Made by a program: the position numbers and the translations under genes. The notes under the pieces were generated by a model. That model was given only the letters and a program-made list of their open reading frames with translations. It did not search any database and was not told where the DNA came from. Below, in pieces: positions 51,737 through 61,364 of a stretch of DNA of 64,000 nucleotides. Each line of letters opens with the position of its first letter. Within the stretch, counting starts at the first letter, position 1. The stretch comes from Verrucomicrobiota bacterium (GTDB taxonomy: Bacteria; Verrucomicrobiota; Verrucomicrobiia; Limisphaerales; Pedosphaeraceae): NCBI GenBank assembly GCA_021325145.1, contig JAJPHR010000108.1, positions 1 through 64,000 of the forward strand, written 5' to 3'.

Positions 51737-53578
51737 TTACAGCCCTGAAACGATATGAAGGCCCGTCGGGGGAGGGAGATTGGCCAGTTGCCAGGTGCCG
51801 TTGGTCCATAGAAACGTTACCGCCTGCCCTGAAGTAATCGTCAGCGGTGTACCCGTGAGCGAGGCTTTGGAATAAAGGGAATAAGCCTGATTCGATGCAT
51901 TGCTTATCACCATTGTCGCACCAGACGGGATCTTCGCTGGTTGGGTGTCGTCAAGAGCAAATTTTGCGGTTGCGATTCCATTCCGCATCTGCCCTTTTGA
52001 GCCTTGTGCGTAAGTAAAAATGTTGGTCAGTGTTGTGGTATCACCCAAGGCCGTCGGGGTGTATTGGTTATTTGCATCAAGGACGTACTGGCCCTGAAAC
52101 TGAGGTTCGTAGAAGGAACCGCAATTGCTTCCGGAGTTGCTGAAAACAAATACGTTCGTTGCCCAGCCATACCCGGTTGCCAACCCCCATGCATTCTGAA
52201 CCCGATTCGAGAAGAAATACACACTGGCGGATAGGTTGGCCCCGTTTCCGAGAATTTGCAACGGGTACTGAGCGCCGTTGAAGGTGTTCCACGCCGCTAC
52301 AATGTTGCTGTTAATGGTGCCCCCCTGATAGCCGGCGACACCTAATGCAACCCCTTGAGCCGTATATACGTTGTTACTGACAAAGGTTACATTGCATGCC
52401 GGCGTGGTCATCAATGCATAGCCACTACCATAAAAGTTTGTAAAAGCATTGTTAATAATTGTATAAGTCGGAGACCAATAATAGCCGCCGTTCAATGCGA
52501 TGGCTGAGCCGAGATAGGAGAGAACGCAATTGGACATAAAGGAGGTGTTGGTCGAATAACTCCGGTAGAATTCTTCCGCCTGATTGGCGTTGGAGAAGAC
52601 GCATGAGGAAACTGCATGCGCAAAATTGTTGATACAACTGCCATCCCCGTCTTGGAAGACACAATTGGTCGCCGTCAAGTAAATGTTCGGCGCGCCGGTT
52701 GTTTCCTCCATCATCTCGCCGCGCCAATGCTGAATGACGCAGTTTTGCATTACAATCGAACTGAGCATGGGCGACGTGCCGGACATGGTAACCAGCCAAT
52801 GGTGAGTGCCATCCCAGCCTATTCCCGTCGAACCGCTGGTCGGCCAGGAAAGATCTCGGATGTTTCCCACGGCAACGCCACCATCAAGTGTCAGGTTGGT
52901 GAACACGAGTGGGTAGTCATTTGTCACCGGAGCCTGAATCCCAAAAGTCGCGCCGCGTTCGCAGTTGCCACCAAAATTTCTCCAGCCACCGCTGCCGGTC
53001 AAAGTGACGGAGCCTTGGCCGGCAAACGTGATTCCCCCCCGCCGCAAAAGCAGGGCCGCCGGTGAATAGCTACCATTGTAGCCGTTTATGAGTTCCCTCG
53101 GGACTATCAAATAGTTTCCTGCGGGAATGGTGATGGTGGCAGTCGGAGTGGAGCAGGCCATCACTGCATTGCTAAACGCCGGGAGATCATCCGTCCCGTA
53201 AAATCCCGTCAACCCATTCCCAGTCGCTCCGGCAGGCGTCAAGACCGTAATGTTGGAGGGCGAGGAAACCGCCGAAATGTAGGTAATCAGGGTCTCATTG
53301 CTGACGCCCCGCCACGTTCCGCCTCCAAAAACTTCGATCAGCTTATTCGTGTCTGCAGCAACAAATCTCGCCCCCGGGCAAACGATGGCAGTCGAATTGC
53401 TGGTGACCTTGATAGTGCTCAATGTCAACAAATCACCTTTTGCGCCAAAATTTGTGACATTCACCGACGTCTGCGATCCCCTGGCAGCCATCGCGCCGAG
53501 CATGATTAAGCAGACCGCGAGGATAGGAAACCGAAAGCACCCTTTGAAGCTCGGACAAGGATAAACATGTAATTTCAT
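51737..53578 (-). CDS. Secreted right-handed beta-helix protein (pectate lyase superfamily)
   Basis: A 613-residue protein with a signal peptide (about 15-35, A-V-C-L-I-M-L-G-A-M-A-A-R-G). The superfamily opening is V-N-V-T-N-F-G-A-K-G-D, then L-P-A-F-S-N-A-V and I-T-I-P-A-G-N-Y-L-I. A long series of beta-helix coils follows, rich in N, S, T and G (V-I-Q-H-W..., N-C-V-F-Q-D, I-I-N-N-A-F-T-N-F, V-F-S-N-S-G). The Pectate_lyase_3 fold occurs in polysaccharide lyases, epimerases and adhesins. No clear catalytic Asp/Arg set could be fixed by eye, so a lyase activity is only possible. In a polysaccharide locus it may trim or bind the exported glycan. Confidence 0.78.
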   Translation of the reverse strand: MKLHVYPCPSFKGCFRFPILAVCLIMLGAMAARGSQTSVNVTNFGAKGDLLTLSTIKVTSNSTAIVCPGARFVAADTNKLIEVFGGGTWRGVSNETLITYISAVSSPSNITVLTPAGATGNGLTGFYGTDDLPAFSNAVMACSTPTATITIPAGNYLIVPRELINGYNGSYSPAALLLRRGGITFAGQGSVTLTGSGGWRNFGGNCERGATFGIQAPVTNDYPLVFTNLTLDGGVAVGNIRDLSWPTSGSTGIGWDGTHHWLVTMSGTSPMLSSIVMQNCVIQHWRGEMMEETTGAPNIYLTATNCVFQDGDGSCINNFAHAVSSCVFSNANQAEEFYRSYSTNTSFMSNCVLSYLGSAIALNGGYYWSPTYTIINNAFTNFYGSGYALMTTPACNVTFVSNNVYTAQGVALGVAGYQGGTINSNIVAAWNTFNGAQYPLQILGNGANLSASVYFFSNRVQNAWGLATGYGWATNVFVFSNSGSNCGSFYEPQFQGQYVLDANNQYTPTALGDTTTLTNIFTYAQGSKGQMRNGIATAKFALDDTQPAKIPSGATMVISNASNQAYSLYSKASLTGTPLTITSGQAVTFLWTNGTWQLANLPPPTGLHIVSGL

Positions 53579-53691
53579 AAGTCATTGAGCGATAGGCTTC
53601 AAGATGGCTCGAGCTTGAATTTAGACGATCGCGCCGTTTGCATCAAGCAGGTTTCGCGCCGCTTTGCGGCAGGCCATCATATGGCGAGCTT

Positions 53692-54984
53692 TCATCGGAC
53701 GACTGCGGTCGAAACCACCATTTCACGACCAAGGAGAGCGTAGAGGATTTTGCGAATTCTAGGTGTCTGCCTCTCCGTGACGAGCGAAACCAGGTAACAC
53801 CAGAGATATGTCAGTCCCAGAACGACCAGTGAAAGTCCAACGGACAATCCAGAGCGCGGAGTCCGCAGCCCAAATCCGGTTCCTTGGTAAATAGCAGAGA
53901 GGATGCAGGCGAGAAACGGGAAATGGCAGAGGTACACGGAATAGGAAAAATCGGCCGCCCTCCTGCTTAAGACATGCCCCGGCATATGCCCCGGTTTGCC
54001 GGCGCCTGAATTGATCAGCATCGCAAATGTTATCGCAATAAGAAAATCCCCAACCCACCCACTCTTTATCCACTCCAAGCGGACGGCACTCAAGCATCCC
54101 AGAAACAGAAAAAGGCTGATACTCGCAGGAAACAAAGGCCGGTCGTTTATGCTATAAAGCAAGGCTCCCAAAAGCCAGACCAGGAAATAAATCAGTATGC
54201 TCGCAGGCAGAAACCAATAAAGTCCCGCTAGGGCAATAACGCAAATGCTGCGAGCGCCGAGATTCCTCGCAAAGTACAACAGAAAGAGCAGAGGCCCGGC
54301 AAGATAATACCAAAACTCGTTTGCCAGGCTCCACAACGGTCCGTTACTGCCAAAAACGGGTACCAGGATGGTCTGGCACATAAGGAGGTTCAAGAAAAAT
54401 ACCGGCTTGGAAAGCCCCGCATGAAAGTCAGCATTCGCCACGGCGATGTGGTCAGAGAAAGTTCGGTCATAGAGACCAAATCGATTCAGGCACCGATATC
54501 CCAGATAGTCAAGCGCCCCCCCGAGAAGAAGAGCCAGCACATAGACCGCATAAAGCCGACTGACACGGTCCACTGCGTACTTTTGCCAGGAAAATGCCCC
54601 TTGCTTCAAACGATCAATTACTTTCCCGCCGACCAGGAAACCGCTCATGACGAAAAACACCATTACCGCAGAATGCCCAAAATGTGTCATGAAATAGAAA
54701 ACTTTACTCAGCGCGCCAATTCCTTCGCCTGTTTTATAGTCAACGAACATCAGGCACCGCTGATGTTCAGCGACTACCAGGAATGCGGCTACCCAGCGTG
54801 ACAGATCCAGCAGGTCCGATTGAAGAGGACTGATGCGCGATGCTCCCTTGGAGGCAAATTTAGCGCGATCGGTCACGAGGTAATAAGCTCCTCCAAGGAA
54901 AACAATGTAATAAAACAACCGCCTAACATTTATTCGGGATTTCTTGATTTGCTCCCATTCATTCGCGGAGGATTTTTCCGCCAA
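53692..54984 (-). CDS. Acyltransferase family 3 membrane protein
   Basis: A 430-residue protein from a TTG start a few bases after the preceding stop. The AT3 marks are L-D-L-S-R-W-V-A-A-F-L-V-V-A-E-H-Q-R (catalytic-type His), then H-S-A-V-M-V-F-F-V-M-S-G-F-L-V and about ten helices. An extra N-terminal membrane helix (Y-Y-I-V-F-L-G-G-A-Y-Y-L) is present. It probably acylates a sugar of the repeat unit. It lies next to a hexapeptide acetyltransferase gene, so the polymer is likely decorated more than once. Confidence 0.83.
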   Translation of the reverse strand: MAEKSSANEWEQIKKSRINVRRLFYYIVFLGGAYYLVTDRAKFASKGASRISPLQSDLLDLSRWVAAFLVVAEHQRCLMFVDYKTGEGIGALSKVFYFMTHFGHSAVMVFFVMSGFLVGGKVIDRLKQGAFSWQKYAVDRVSRLYAVYVLALLLGGALDYLGYRCLNRFGLYDRTFSDHIAVANADFHAGLSKPVFFLNLLMCQTILVPVFGSNGPLWSLANEFWYYLAGPLLFLLYFARNLGARSICVIALAGLYWFLPASILIYFLVWLLGALLYSINDRPLFPASISLFLFLGCLSAVRLEWIKSGWVGDFLIAITFAMLINSGAGKPGHMPGHVLSRRAADFSYSVYLCHFPFLACILSAIYQGTGFGLRTPRSGLSVGLSLVVLGLTYLWCYLVSLVTERQTPRIRKILYALLGREMVVSTAVVR

Positions 54985-54989
54985 CCGGC

Positions 54990-55529
54990 TCAGACTAAAC
55001 TCGGCCGAAAATTGAGTTGATAAACGAGCTTATTGCATCTTTCGCCAATGGCGCGAGCCGGATTTCCAGCGACGATACTGAAGGGTTCAACATCGTGCGT
55101 CACGACCGCACAGGCCCCGACCACTGCGCCTTCTCCTATTCTGACTCCGGGCAGAATGGTCGCTCGATACCCAATCCAGACCCGGCTTTCAATGATCACG
55201 TCTCCTCCTCGATCCGCAAAGTCTGGTGATTGTGGATCATGTCCGAGTGTCAAAATGGCCGCTTCCGGTCCAATTGAAACATCGTCCGCAGTGCGGATCT
55301 GAAATCTGCGGCCGTCGAACAGGCAACCGAAATTAATCACATTCCGCGCTCCGAAAGACACCTTGCGGCCATGTAAGAAGCGGCAACCCATTTGTACATG
55401 GGTGTTCATTCCGATCTCTTTCAGCCAGAGCTTCAAGTAGCCAGCTCGCACAAACCCTGACGGAAAGCGCCCAATCCAGTGATTGTATCCATAGGCAATC
55501 GCTCCGCCGGCATGACACTTCCAATTCAC
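54990..55529 (-). CDS. Hexapeptide-repeat (LbH) acetyltransferase
   Basis: A 179-residue protein starting at a GTG that overlaps the previous stop (GTGA). Its left-handed beta-helix has repeats I-G-P-E-A-A-I-L, I-E-S-R-V-W-I-G, I-L-P-G-V-R-I-G-E-G-A-V-V-G-A and the closing G-N-P-A-R-A-I-G-E-R. The catalytic His is in T-L-G-H-D-P-Q. This is the NodL/maa/CysE-like group that acetylates sugar hydroxyls with acetyl-CoA. The 4-base overlap with the glycosyltransferase at 55526 argues for a paired function. Confidence 0.85.
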   Translation of the reverse strand: MNWKCHAGGAIAYGYNHWIGRFPSGFVRAGYLKLWLKEIGMNTHVQMGCRFLHGRKVSFGARNVINFGCLFDGRRFQIRTADDVSIGPEAAILTLGHDPQSPDFADRGGDVIIESRVWIGYRATILPGVRIGEGAVVGACAVVTHDVEPFSIVAGNPARAIGERCNKLVYQLNFRPSLV

Positions 55530-56722
55530 TCTTGCGTGGTAGTAACAGGGAGGTCGCGGCCAGCCTCCTGCACCGGCAATCCTGCGGCCTTCAGAACGCC
55601 GCGCGCGTTCACCTCCCAGGCCGCGCGCGCCTCATACTCTTCCCATTGGGGCTTCGGCGGTGAAGTGAGCAAACCACCCATCCCGTCGGCGACCGCAGCC
55701 GCCGAATCTGGCGCAACGGTGATTCCGAGGGCATAGGCCTCCACTGCACGGAGCAACGCGCTTGGCGACGCCGAAGCCAGAACGGGTTTGCGCGCCCGAA
55801 CGGCCAAGTTTAGCACTCCGCTTTGTGAATGGAAAGACGAGGCGTAAGTTAGCAGCACAAAATCTGTTGCGGCAAAAAATGCTCCCAGCTTCGCATCGGC
55901 CACAAAACCTTCAAAAAAGCGGCAGCGGCCTGCCACATCGAGCTTTGCAGCCAAGTCCCGATAAAATGCAAACGGCTTGTCCTGAGCCGAAGCCACAGAA
56001 CCAGCCATGACCAGGAATGCTTTCGGCACCCTTGCGAGAGCGCGAATGACTAAATCGAGATTTTTCCCATCACGAACAAAGCCAAACGCAAGGAACACCT
56101 TCTGCCCGTTTTGCACGCCCCATTCCCTCCGAACGGCGACCGCGTCCGTCGGCGGCCCGGAGATTTCATAGAGGCCATGCGGCACTTGTGCCACCCGAAC
56201 TCCGGCAGGCACTGGCGATGGATTTGGCAATTGATCATGCACCAGCACAAAATCCAGTGGCAGATAAGCAAGGCGTACTGATAGACGGTGCCACCAAGCT
56301 GGACCGAGGCGATAACTACGAACTGGATCGTGCAAGTTCGCCGCGTAACGGATGCGGCAGACACGTGCCAACAACCAATGCGGCCACACCCAAAATGGCG
56401 ATAGGTATTCAACGTACGAATCGAGCAACACCAAGTCCGGCCGGCGCCTGAAAATCTGCCAGGCCAACATTAGCTGATTCACGATGAGGCACCAGGCCAT
56501 CTTCAATCGTTTGACCAACCGCGCACGATTTTCCTGAGGAGGATCATTCAGGCGTGTGATGAGCTCAAAATGCGCTTGCCGTCCGCTCAAAAAAGAAGTT
56601 GCAACGAGGCAGACAACATTCGCGCCAAGTTTCCCAATGGCATTCGCCTGGTACAACGTATACTCCGCGATGCCGCCTTCGACGGAAGGCGCAAAAATCA
56701 AAACGTTGGCAGATCCTCTCAT
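55526..56722 (-). CDS. Glycosyltransferase (GT4-like)
   Basis: A 398-residue GT-B protein from an ATG. The N-terminal half has F-A-P-S-V-E-G-G-I-A-E-Y-T-L-Y and D-L-V-L-L-D-S-Y-V-E-Y. The C-terminal half has F-L-A-F-G-F-V-R-D-G-K-N-L-D-L-V and A-T-D-F-V-L-L-T-Y-A-S-S-F-H-S-Q-S-G-V. The E-x7-E motif is replaced by the S-Q-S-G-V-L-N-L-A-V form seen in some GT4 subgroups. The sugar is unknown. It overlaps the acetyltransferase by 4 bases. About 200 bases without a gene separate it from the upstream gene. Confidence 0.78.
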   Translation of the reverse strand: MRGSANVLIFAPSVEGGIAEYTLYQANAIGKLGANVVCLVATSFLSGRQAHFELITRLNDPPQENRARLVKRLKMAWCLIVNQLMLAWQIFRRRPDLVLLDSYVEYLSPFWVWPHWLLARVCRIRYAANLHDPVRSYRLGPAWWHRLSVRLAYLPLDFVLVHDQLPNPSPVPAGVRVAQVPHGLYEISGPPTDAVAVRREWGVQNGQKVFLAFGFVRDGKNLDLVIRALARVPKAFLVMAGSVASAQDKPFAFYRDLAAKLDVAGRCRFFEGFVADAKLGAFFAATDFVLLTYASSFHSQSGVLNLAVRARKPVLASASPSALLRAVEAYALGITVAPDSAAAVADGMGGLLTSPPKPQWEEYEARAAWEVNARGVLKAAGLPVQEAGRDLPVTTTQE

Positions 56723-56925
56723 TCGATTATATGCACCTGTTCCAATGCAGATGTCCCCGCGTCCGAATGAACTCGCTTGTCACACCAACCGCAGCAATTT
56801 TAAGGAGCTTTGCATTGCTCACGCGCTGATCACTTCTTCCACCCTGAAGAGATTCGGCCAAACGATTCCGCCCTGATTCATTCTGATGCTGCAGAGTCCG
56901 CCAATGGTGCCTTGAGATGAGCGGC

Positions 56926-58179
56926 TCAATACTTCTGGCGAGTTTGTCCCTTAATGTCTGGAAAATCAGAGATGATCTTGAAAAAGGCGCGAGCGGAAAA
57001 TGCCTCAGAAACAGAGTGTCTCCGGGCTTCGGCGCACGATTTTAACTCCAAATGCCTCTCGACTGCCTCGTTGATCGCCTTGGCGAGTGAAGCTGGATTC
57101 TCAGGTTGAAAGGCCACGCCGACGCCGTGTTGCTTGGCGAAAGATTCCAGCCAGGTTCCGGCAGGATAGACAAAAGGCATTCCCGCCAGAGCAGCATCAA
57201 TGGCCACCCGGGACAACTTGTCGAAATAAAAATCCTTTCGGTACGGCAAAATCATTATATCCGTTTGCGCCAGGCATTCGTAGTATTGCTCTGAAGTGGA
57301 AAACGGGTCGAGGTAATGAACCAATGTGGAATTCTCCAACAGCGGATCCCTTCGAATCAATGTGCCGTTTGGAAGACGATAATCTCCGGTCCATTGCACC
57401 ACAAAACGAACGCCAAGGTCTTTGTCACCGTGCCTGAGGATCTTTATTGCTTCCTGCAAAATGTCCAAGCCCTTGTCAAACCGCGTAAAGCCGTAGGTGC
57501 CAAGCACGAGTGGATTTCCGCCGGCAGCCAACTTCCGGCCCGCCTTCGCGCGATACGGTTCCAGATCTGGCAATCGCGTCACGTGAGGAACAAGTGGAAA
57601 GCTTATGCCGCAAAACTCTTCAAACTGACGCGCAAGCCCCTCCGACTCCGTGACGAGAAATACACGCTGCGTCTTGATCAGCAATCGAAAAAGTATGAAG
57701 CAGCACTTTAAAGGAAGCGAACTCGCGGAGAAGCGGATTCGGGAGTAGTCCGGCGAGTACCGCCCGACCGCCTCGACAAAGACCAACACGAGCTTTCGCA
57801 ATCCTTGATCTCGGAATCGCCAAAACAAAAACCAATACGCCAGCACGTGTTCAAGCCGGGGAGTCGTCGCGATAACAACATCATAAGAGTTGCCTGCCTT
57901 GAGAAATGAGCTCAAGTCGCGATAGAGTGAGCGATTGTGGGCAAAAACGCGTTTGAAGGCGGTCATTTTTCCGGCTGACACCGCCTGCTGCTCAAAGACG
58001 CTCCTTTGAAGAATAGGGTGGCAGGGGAAGGCCTTTGTTATTTCTTGGCAGGCGCCTTTATGTACCGCCACCTCAACTTGGTGGCCTGCTTCGCGCCCAC
58101 CCAAAACAATATCACTGATATACTGAAACCAGTGACCGTTCAGAGTCTTGAGGGCTTCCTCGACAATCAGAACTTTCAT
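56926..58179 (-). CDS. Glycosyltransferase (GT-B fold)
   Basis: A 417-residue protein with the N-terminus M-K-V-L-I-V-E-E-A-L-K-T-L-N-G-H-W-F-Q-Y. The C-terminal half contains L-V-L-G-T-Y-G-F-T-R-F-D-K-G-L-D-I-L, M-I-L-P-Y-R-K-D-F-Y and a donor-site-like S-R-V-A-I-D-A-A-L-A-G-M-P. This is GT4-like but divergent. It lies 15 bases after the previous gene in the same direction, as part of a run of glycosyltransferases. Specificity cannot be told. Confidence 0.75.
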   Translation of the reverse strand: MKVLIVEEALKTLNGHWFQYISDIVLGGREAGHQVEVAVHKGACQEITKAFPCHPILQRSVFEQQAVSAGKMTAFKRVFAHNRSLYRDLSSFLKAGNSYDVVIATTPRLEHVLAYWFLFWRFRDQGLRKLVLVFVEAVGRYSPDYSRIRFSASSLPLKCCFILFRLLIKTQRVFLVTESEGLARQFEEFCGISFPLVPHVTRLPDLEPYRAKAGRKLAAGGNPLVLGTYGFTRFDKGLDILQEAIKILRHGDKDLGVRFVVQWTGDYRLPNGTLIRRDPLLENSTLVHYLDPFSTSEQYYECLAQTDIMILPYRKDFYFDKLSRVAIDAALAGMPFVYPAGTWLESFAKQHGVGVAFQPENPASLAKAINEAVERHLELKSCAEARRHSVSEAFSARAFFKIISDFPDIKGQTRQKY

Positions 58180-58194
58180 CGGGCGGACAAAGGA

Positions 58195-59184
58195 TCAGAT
58201 TTTGATCTCAGCAATTTGCCGGATGCGCGAGACCAAGCTGCCCACCGAAGCTTTTTCCTCGATAATCCGGGCGAGAGCAGGACTGTCAGGCCGAGCCGCG
58301 AGGGCCTCATTGATCGCTGAAAACGCAGCGGCTGCTGAATAATCTTCATAGACGGAACAACCGCGAATGCCTGCCAGCAGTTCCGCGATGCCGGTGTTGC
58401 GATACACAACGCACCGCTTGCCCAGCGCCATCGCTTCCAGACAAGCCAGCGGCAGGGGATCGTCCACCGAGGATAGGAAAAAGATGTCCGCTCCTTTAAC
58501 AAACTCGTGAGGTGCGTCCTGCCATCCCCACCACCGGACATTTGGAGAAAGCGGTCCGAGGGATTGGCTCGCCAAGGCGCCAACCCAATGAAATCTCCAT
58601 GGTAATGCACGCGTCGCCGCCATTTCTGCAACTTCCGACAGCAGTTTCACACCTTTTCTTTCTTCCACGGAACCTACCATGACGATATGACGAAAGGCGG
58701 GTTCAAAATCAGGCGTCGCCGGCAGCGCAACCGCCTCATGAACGACATGAATCTGAGCGGCGCCAAATTCCTTGCAATAATAGTCCCGCATCTGTTCTGA
58801 AACGCACAAAACCGGATTTCGGCGCATGATCATGCGAAAAAACCGAAATTTCCAGGGGTGCCGTTTCGCGTAACGCTTAACCATGTAAGCAGTATCATGA
58901 AGGTAAATAAGAATGTCCTTCCGAAGCAGACACGTCAGGACGCCTTCCCACCGGGAAAACGGACCCAATCCGTTCACCAGTATCCGCGGGCTGAAGCATG
59001 CTGCTGCTAACATTTGCCGAAAGGTGTGCTGCTTACGCCGGTCGATCAGCATGACGGATCGGCCGTCCGCTTCTTCCTGGCGGAAATAACGGTAGATGGA
59101 CCGCCAAGCGCCACCTTCGCTGAAAAAATCATTGCCAATCAGCACCAACTCTCGCGAACCATAGAATCTAACCAGTCGCTTCAT
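58195..59184 (-). CDS. Glycosyltransferase family 4, short form
   Basis: A 329-residue protein from an ATG, about 70 residues shorter than its neighbours, with a reduced N-terminal lobe (V-L-I-G-N-D-F-F-S-E-G-G-A). The C-terminal lobe is typical: I-V-M-V-G-S-V-E-E-R-K-G-V-K-L-L and F-F-L-S-S-V-D-D-P-L-P-L-A-C-L-E-A-M-A-L-G, with the GT4 acidic site. It probably adds one sugar to the lipid-linked unit. The frame is intact, so the shortness looks natural rather than a truncation. Confidence 0.78.
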   Translation of the reverse strand: MKRLVRFYGSRELVLIGNDFFSEGGAWRSIYRYFRQEEADGRSVMLIDRRKQHTFRQMLAAACFSPRILVNGLGPFSRWEGVLTCLLRKDILIYLHDTAYMVKRYAKRHPWKFRFFRMIMRRNPVLCVSEQMRDYYCKEFGAAQIHVVHEAVALPATPDFEPAFRHIVMVGSVEERKGVKLLSEVAEMAATRALPWRFHWVGALASQSLGPLSPNVRWWGWQDAPHEFVKGADIFFLSSVDDPLPLACLEAMALGKRCVVYRNTGIAELLAGIRGCSVYEDYSAAAAFSAINEALAARPDSPALARIIEEKASVGSLVSRIRQIAEIKI

Positions 59185-59253
59185 GGCGTTGCTGAAGGCT
59201 TGCGGCCCTGGGAATGTATTTTCAAAAACCGCGCGGGACGTCGGTGTTCGAAT

Positions 59254-60459
59254 TCATTGGGCAGATACATCTCTTAGCAGCCAATTGATTCGCTTTTGAA
59301 TCTTTGCTCCGAGGCGGTACTTCTCGGGAACGATCACCTCGCAGTTTCGTTTATAGGAAATCCGGTTTGGATTGTTCAGAAGCGCCTTGAACAGGTTCTC
59401 ATAATCAGCAGCCGCCCGAGTCAGGGTAAAGCCACCCGTTTTAATCCGTTCAAAGGCGCCGCTCCCCAGGTGATGCCGCAACTCCGGCTCCGCTGCAAGC
59501 CGTGCCAAGGCACGGACAAACCCATCCACATCACCAATAGGAACCAAGAATCCATTTTCATCGCTTTGAACCACTTCGGCCATGCCGCTGACGGTGTGTG
59601 AAACCACTGGCACGCATCCGTATGCCATGGCTTCCAGCAACACCGCCGGCAACCCTTCGAAATCCGAGGTAATTACCAAAGCGTCAGAGTTCGCAAACAG
59701 ATCGAGAACTTGGGCATTCGACAAGAACCCAACGCGAATGGCTGTTCCTTCGGCCAGCGGTTGGGCTATGCTTTGAAAAAACGCCTTTTCATCCGGTCCG
59801 CTGCCGCTGATACGAAACCGCACCGGCAGCCTATCCAAGTGGCAGCGACGAATTATCTCCGCGAGATCCTGGATGCGCTTTTGATAAAAGGAGAGGCGTC
59901 CGCAGTAGGCAACTTCCAGCGGGGCGGAAGGCTCTTTTTCGCGCGTCGGTATTCGCGCGGGACAATCCACTCCAAATGGAATATGGACAATCCGCTCGGC
60001 CCATTCCGGGTGCAGCCGCTGCAACTTTTCGGTGATAAACCGGCTGACGCAAACGATTGCGTTGAACAAATGCCCATAATCAGCCACGAAGTCATAATAG
60101 ATTGGTTCGTCAGAGTGGACGATAAAAACTGCGGCGCTCTCCGGCGAAAGCGCCGGCACTGCACAAGCCATATCAAAGTCGAAATTTGGGATGTAGATAC
60201 ACGGTGAGCACTTTCGCAGGTGATCCAGAAGCAGGGCTTGTCGCTGACGGACTGCGGAGAGCTGGGTGGAAGGAAGCGAATGCATTTTGAACCGCCTCTC
60301 GCCCAGCCACCCTCCATCATCAGATGTGGGATTGTGTCCGGTGCAAATCCATTCCGGCTCGCACCCCCGGTCTTTCAGTGCATTGAGCAGGCTGGCCATC
60401 GTCTTGTTGGCCCCGCCCAATTCCATGGAGGGGGAGCTTACGATGATTCTGGTCGTCAT
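59254..60459 (-). CDS. Glycosyltransferase family 4
   Basis: A 401-residue enzyme starting at an ATG overlapping the preceding stop (ATGA at 60456-60459). The N-terminal lobe has S-P-S-M-E-L-G-G-A-N-K-T-M-A. The C-terminal lobe has V-A-Y-C-G-R-L-S-F-Y-Q-K-R-I and I-T-S-D-F-E-G-L-P-A-V-L-L-E-A-M-A-Y-G, the full E-x7-E motif, then E-N-G-F-L-V-P-I-G-D. This is a standard retaining GT4. The 4-base overlap shows coupling to the GT2 gene upstream. Confidence 0.85.
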   Translation of the reverse strand: MTTRIIVSSPSMELGGANKTMASLLNALKDRGCEPEWICTGHNPTSDDGGWLGERRFKMHSLPSTQLSAVRQRQALLLDHLRKCSPCIYIPNFDFDMACAVPALSPESAAVFIVHSDEPIYYDFVADYGHLFNAIVCVSRFITEKLQRLHPEWAERIVHIPFGVDCPARIPTREKEPSAPLEVAYCGRLSFYQKRIQDLAEIIRRCHLDRLPVRFRISGSGPDEKAFFQSIAQPLAEGTAIRVGFLSNAQVLDLFANSDALVITSDFEGLPAVLLEAMAYGCVPVVSHTVSGMAEVVQSDENGFLVPIGDVDGFVRALARLAAEPELRHHLGSGAFERIKTGGFTLTRAAADYENLFKALLNNPNRISYKRNCEVIVPEKYRLGAKIQKRINWLLRDVSAQ

Positions 60460-61364
60460 AGAAATCGATGGAGCCTGGGATGCGAATTCCATGTAAACAC
60501 ATCGCGGAATTGGCGCGCAATCCGGCGAGGTACGGGCCGGCGCTTATGAGCCAGAAGATACTTCAGGGCGAACTTGAACTCATTCTCGCGGCCGAGCACG
60601 GCTTGCAGGCACTGGGAAATCAACAATACTACGAGGCTGCGGGCGTCTCCATACATTAACAGGAACCGCATTTGATTCTGGTTGCCGATCCTGGCTTTTT
60701 CTCCGGTATAGCCCTTTACCGTGTCCGGATGATAGGCGATGCAATCCGGTCGGAACTCGATTCGATATCCGAGACGCAGTATCTCGGCTGCCATGCTGAG
60801 TTCATGAGCTTGCGAGACAATATCCGGCATGCATAAGTTAGAGGGAAGCCGGGAGTCATTTCTAAAAGCCAGGCCGCACCCTGGACATAGGGCGGTCGCG
60901 CGAGGCACGCGACTGTCCGGGTTCCACCAAGGATCATGCCACGGCTGTTTAGTGTCCGGCTCGAACATCTTGAAGCCAATCATGCCCAACTCCGGGTCGG
61001 CTTCAAAAGCGCGGATGGCATTGTCCAAGCAGTCGGATGCGGGGAAACTGTCGTCGTCGAAACAAAAGATGTACTTTCCGCTTGCCCGGGCAAATGCAAG
61101 GTTTAAACCCGCGCACCCTACGTTACCGTTCGGACAGAGCAATTGGACCGGCACTGTAACGGACCGCAAGCGCGCTGGGAGTTCAGGAGAGTGACCATTA
61201 TCCACAATTAATATTTCCGTGACTGGGCAGGAAGATTTCAGAAGATGCTCCAACGATCTGAGCAAAACGTCGTCCCGCTTATAGGTCACGATGCAGACAC
61301 TAACGGAAGTGGATGCAGAGTTTGAAGTCTGCCACGGCACTTTCAATAAAGGCGCGTTAGTCAT
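60456..61364 (-). CDS. Glycosyltransferase family 2
   Basis: A 302-residue GT-A enzyme with S-V-C-I-V-T-Y-K-R-D-D-V-L, I-L-I-V-D-N-G-H and the metal/donor motif F-C-F-D-D-D-S-F-P (D-x-D), then the acceptor region around D-I-V-S-Q-A-H-E-L-S-M-A. This is an inverting family, often rhamnosyl-, glucosyl- or galactofuranosyl-transferases. With UDP-galactopyranose mutase two genes upstream, a galactofuranosyl donor is a fair guess but unproven. It is coupled by ATGA overlaps on both sides. Confidence 0.85.
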   Translation of the reverse strand: MTNAPLLKVPWQTSNSASTSVSVCIVTYKRDDVLLRSLEHLLKSSCPVTEILIVDNGHSPELPARLRSVTVPVQLLCPNGNVGCAGLNLAFARASGKYIFCFDDDSFPASDCLDNAIRAFEADPELGMIGFKMFEPDTKQPWHDPWWNPDSRVPRATALCPGCGLAFRNDSRLPSNLCMPDIVSQAHELSMAAEILRLGYRIEFRPDCIAYHPDTVKGYTGEKARIGNQNQMRFLLMYGDARSLVVLLISQCLQAVLGRENEFKFALKYLLAHKRRPVPRRIARQFRDVFTWNSHPRLHRFL